From Hymenobacter lapidiphilus (GTDB taxonomy: Bacteria; Bacteroidota; Bacteroidia; Cytophagales; Hymenobacteraceae): DNA of 52,827 bases. Position 1 is the first letter of the stretch, and each line of letters opens with the position of its first letter. The DNA lies in NCBI RefSeq assembly GCF_013377885.1, contig NZ_JABKAU010000034.1, positions 1-52,827 on the forward strand, in the 5' to 3' direction. Below, piece after piece: positions 50,240-52,827 of this stretch. The position numbers and the translations under genes are program-made. Under the pieces are notes generated by a model. The model saw nothing but the letters and a program-made list of their open reading frames with translations, was not told where the DNA came from and did no database searches.

Positions 50240-51700
50240 ATGTCGTTATTATTTCGCCGTGGCCTTGTGGTGCTGGCTGTGTTATGGGGTGTTTTGCTGG
50301 CGCCGGCGGCCATGGCGCAGTATTATCTCGACGTGAGCCGCCAGACGATTAACCTGCCCTCCCGCACGGTGCATGTGGAGCAGGTGGTGGATGGCCGGCC
50401 GGGCAAGCCACCGATTGGCATGGTGTACCGGGGCCTCGACAATCGTTCGAAGCTGATTGTGTTCCGGCGGGGCCTGGAGGCAGAGCTGACTGATCTGCTC
50501 CGGCAGCAGCTGCCGGCCCGGCCCGACGACCATGCCATTGTGCTGTGCCTGCGCCAGCTGCGGGTGGGCGAGCAGCTCAATGGCCTGACCGAAAAAGCCA
50601 GTGCCGACCTGGCAGCCGACGTGTACGAGCATCTTCCCGACGGCTACCATTTTGTGCGCAGCGTGTCAGCGTACACTTCTGCGCGTGCCCTCGAAACCAC
50701 TTCGCTCCACGCCGAGCACGTGGCGCTGCTGCTGCAAAAGTGCCTGGAGCAGCTCACCACGCATAATTGGGCCGAACGCACCGCCGGCCCGGCGCTTACC
50801 CTCGCCCAACTACCCACCGACGTGCCTACCATCTCCGCCACGGCTACTGCCGGAGCCGGGCCCGCTATTCTGCGGGAAATTCCCCGGCCGGGTGTCTACT
50901 ACACCTTCGAGCAGTTTCTGGCCAACACGCCTGCCCCCGAGTTGAGCGCCTCAACCGATACAGTGGCCTTTGGCTTCGGGCCGCCACAAGCCCGGTTGCT
51001 CTGGCTCGGTATACCCCGGTTGCGGGTTAAAATTTTAAACGAGAAAAACCAGAGTCAGCCCACGAAGCAGGTCTGGGGATTTTCGGATGGCCGCCAGCTG
51101 TTTGTGCAGCACCAGAAGCGGTTTTTTCCGCTCCACCGTCACCGCAACTTTTTCACCTTTGTGGGCGAAGCACCTCCCGACGTAGCCTACATGCAGGCCC
51201 GGGCCACTGGCAGTGCGGCCGTTGTGGGCGGACTGGCTGGAGCCCTGCTGACTTCCGGCATGGCGGCAGGCATCGACCACTCGGCCGAGCCAATGGGCTA
51301 CGCCGTAGACATGCGTACCGGCGCGGCCGGGCAGTTCCCGAACCCATTGCTGCCAGCGCCGCACCGCACCGATACGGCCTACATTTATATGTACCGTTAC
51401 GCCGACACTTCTACCGCGCCGGTTTCGTTTTCGCTCGACAATCAAACCGTCGGCCCGCTGCCAGTACGCGAGTACCTTGAGATTCCGTGGCCCGACCCCG
51501 GCCAGATGTTGCGCCTGTGCCTGGAATTACCCGGCCTGCCCTGCCAACTCATCATTCCCAACCCAGCGGGCCTCAACTACCTGCGGGTAACAGCCAACGG
51601 CGGAGCTACTAAACGTCCAATCTGCGAGTGGGTTAGCACTCAACAAGGCGAGGCCGACCTCAATGAAATCGACCGGCAACGCAACACGGGTCCACGTTAG
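50240..51700 (+). CDS. Secreted hypothetical protein
   Basis: About 486 residues from the ATG at 50240. A signal peptide (RRGLVVLAVLWGVLLAPAAM, cleavage near MAQ-Y) leads to a long soluble region with no recognised domain. One hydrophobic glycine/alanine-rich segment (GSAAVVGGLAGALLTSGMAA, near residue 340) could be a membrane-interacting stretch. The rest mixes beta-like segments and proline-rich loops. It is probably a periplasmic or outer-membrane-associated protein. It follows the dnaE terminator, is itself followed by a terminator, and so is a single-gene unit. Function unknown. Confidence 0.7.
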   Translation: MSLLFRRGLVVLAVLWGVLLAPAAMAQYYLDVSRQTINLPSRTVHVEQVVDGRPGKPPIGMVYRGLDNRSKLIVFRRGLEAELTDLLRQQLPARPDDHAIVLCLRQLRVGEQLNGLTEKASADLAADVYEHLPDGYHFVRSVSAYTSARALETTSLHAEHVALLLQKCLEQLTTHNWAERTAGPALTLAQLPTDVPTISATATAGAGPAILREIPRPGVYYTFEQFLANTPAPELSASTDTVAFGFGPPQARLLWLGIPRLRVKILNEKNQSQPTKQVWGFSDGRQLFVQHQKRFFPLHRHRNFFTFVGEAPPDVAYMQARATGSAAVVGGLAGALLTSGMAAGIDHSAEPMGYAVDMRTGAAGQFPNPLLPAPHRTDTAYIYMYRYADTSTAPVSFSLDNQTVGPLPVREYLEIPWPDPGQMLRLCLELPGLPCQLIIPNPAGLNYLRVTANGGATKRPICEWVSTQQGEADLNEIDRQRNTGPR

Positions 51701-51723
51701 CAACAGTTGACTAACGGGCATAA

Positions 51724-51757
51724 AAAATCCCCGCCCGGAATACCGGACGGGGATTTT
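51724..51757. terminator. Bidirectional terminator between convergent genes
   Basis: AAAATCCCCGCCCGG pairs with CCGGACGGGGATTTT (15 bp, one mismatch) over a 4-nt loop. A- and T-rich ends on both sides allow termination on either strand, between the secreted orphan and the YsnF-like gene. Confidence 0.85.
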
Positions 51758-51800
51758 GCAATGTTGGCTAAACACAAATACTAATCCGCCAAGTCAATTA

Positions 51801-52661
51801 TTACTTCTGGTTAGACGTATTCTGGTCATTACGCACGCCCTTGGTGCCGAGCTTCTCCACCTCCACTTCGGTTTTGCGCACCGTGTCGTGGATGGTTTCT
51901 TCGCGCTGAGTTACTTCTTTACCAAGCGTTACTTCCTCCACCACACGAGCCTCTTTGGCTATTACGGCCCGTTCGGCACTCTCGGTTACTTCAATTTCAC
52001 CCTCTTTAAAGGCATTGAAATCGGCTTCCGTGGCCGGACGATTTACGGCAGTGCGTTCTACGGTAACGTGCTCCTCACGCAGACGCACACTGGCTTCTAC
52101 CGGACGCTCCACGATGCGGCTCCGTAGGCGGGCTCCACCGGTCTGCTCCACGCGCTTACCTACTTTCAACTCTTCCTCAATTACTTTGGCAGACATTTCG
52201 TTGTTACCGGCTGTCATCGTTTTGGCATCGTTGCCAGCGTTCATGGCGTTTGCCTGGTAACCAGTCTGCTGGGCTTTCTCGTCGACATCAACAGCTCCGG
52301 CATTGTCCATGATTTCGGCGGCCTTGTGGGCATGGTCGGCCGATTTGCAATGCACGGTTACCATCGAATTGCTGTTGCGGGCGGCATGAGAGTAACGGCT
52401 GGCATTATCGCTGTCGCCGCCGAACAGGTTATCGAAGAAGCTACCGATGCTGTCGCCGGTGCGGCCGGCGGCGTCGCCTGCGGCTTCGGTAGTAGTATTA
52501 GTGCTGTTATAGTAGTTGCTACCGTCTTTCGAGTCGCGAGAGATGGTATCGACATCGTCGAGCGAGAAGCCTGCGGTTTTAAGTTGTTGCGCAGCTTGAT
52601 TGGCGTGAGCGGCGGTATCGAAAATTCCTACTACGGTCTGATTCATGGGATTCTGGTTCAT
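51801..52661 (-). CDS. YsnF/AvaK-like stress protein, GSP17M and DUF2382 domains
   Basis: A 286-residue soluble protein. Residues about 8-45 (TVVGIFDTAAHANQAAQQLK) resemble the general stress protein 17M N-terminal domain. A Gly/Asn/Ser-rich linker follows. Residues about 155-275 are the charged DUF2382 domain (VIEEELKVGKRVEQTGGARL, VERPVEASVRLREEHVTVER). Such proteins are linked to general stress response in bacteria, and their biochemical role is unknown. The partial gene just upstream encodes a second DUF2382 tail, so the pair is probably a small stress operon on the minus strand. Confidence 0.85.
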   Translation of the reverse strand: MNQNPMNQTVVGIFDTAAHANQAAQQLKTAGFSLDDVDTISRDSKDGSNYYNSTNTTTEAAGDAAGRTGDSIGSFFDNLFGGDSDNASRYSHAARNSNSMVTVHCKSADHAHKAAEIMDNAGAVDVDEKAQQTGYQANAMNAGNDAKTMTAGNNEMSAKVIEEELKVGKRVEQTGGARLRSRIVERPVEASVRLREEHVTVERTAVNRPATEADFNAFKEGEIEVTESAERAVIAKEARVVEEVTLGKEVTQREETIHDTVRKTEVEVEKLGTKGVRNDQNTSNQK

Positions 52662-52696
52662 GGGATTGATTTATAAAATGTTTGAAAAGAAAGGTT

Positions 52697-52827
52697 TTAC
52701 TGTTGGGTGTCACCCGCTGCCGGGTCTGCGGTGGTGCGTGTCACCTCGATATGCTCCTGGCGCAACTGCACGGTGCTGGTGAAATGCTCCTCCACCACGC
52801 GTTTGCTGATACGCATTTCCTCTACCA
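52697..52827 (-). CDS. C-terminus of a second DUF2382 protein (cut by window edge)
   Basis: The minus-strand frame from the window edge gives VEEMRISKRVVEEHFTSTVQ, then LRQEHIEVTRTTADPAAGDT, QQ and a TAA stop at 52697-52699. Alternating Glu/Val/Arg pattern and REEH/RQEH-like segments match DUF2382, as in the downstream neighbour. The N-terminal part lies beyond the window. The space to the next start is 35 nt, so the two are likely co-transcribed. Confidence 0.7.
   Translation of the reverse strand, partial: VEEMRISKRVVEEHFTSTVQLRQEHIEVTRTTADPAAGDTQQ

Overview
The window looks like a chromosomal segment of a high-GC member of the Bacteroidota, most likely Hymenobacter or a close relative in the Cytophagales. 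The signs are a TonB-dependent receptor with an N-terminal carboxypeptidase-like domain, promoter boxes of the Bacteroidota type (TAnnTTTG), DUF4136 and DUF6056-like proteins, and many short palindromic repeats between genes. No plasmid, phage or complete insertion sequence is visible. The genus is inferred from gene content and style, not from a marker gene.

Layout. 1-1.3 kb: an XRE-type regulator and a helical protein interrupted by a stop codon. 1.6-15.1 kb, almost all minus strand: a surface-polysaccharide region. It holds a lipid-linked glucosylation set (GT-C, GtrB-like GT2, DUF6056-like), a dTDP-3-amino-3,6-dideoxyhexose set (fdtA, GNAT acetyltransferase, fdtB), then asnB, a GT2, ugd and a UDP-glucuronate decarboxylase leading to UDP-xylose. 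15.2-24.4 kb: housekeeping and envelope genes (acyl-CoA-binding protein, GlcD-like oxidase, NlpC/P60 lipoprotein, large TonB-dependent receptor, two identical tRNA-Ala(GGC) genes, cysE-cysK, cupin). 24.6-26.6 kb: a HEAT-repeat/cyclophilin lipoprotein.

26.8-35.5 kb is the most distinctive part. Two histidine kinases share almost identical catalytic halves. They are followed by a stand-alone response regulator and a response regulator fused to a class III adenylate cyclase. Facing these are a transporter-like membrane protein with HEAT repeats and a C-terminal cyclic-nucleotide-binding domain, and an HD-domain hydrolase. Read together they suggest a local circuit that senses a signal, makes cAMP, reads it at the membrane and may degrade it. 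The circuit is inference; the domains are visible.

35.5-52.8 kb: a MurG-like glycosyltransferase, outer-membrane and lipoprotein genes, a fatty acid desaturase, a deaminase, an ABC exporter, a thioredoxin-fold secreted protein, a coiled-coil membrane protein, dnaE, a secreted orphan, and two DUF2382 (YsnF-type) stress proteins, the last cut by the window edge.

Throughout, intergenic spaces carry long near-perfect inverted repeats of several sequence families. Several have the GTAG tetranucleotide known from REP/REPIN elements, and several share a CGTTGAAC motif just inside one arm. One of these palindromes supplies the stop codons and identical Ser-Thr-Thr tails of two unrelated convergent genes.
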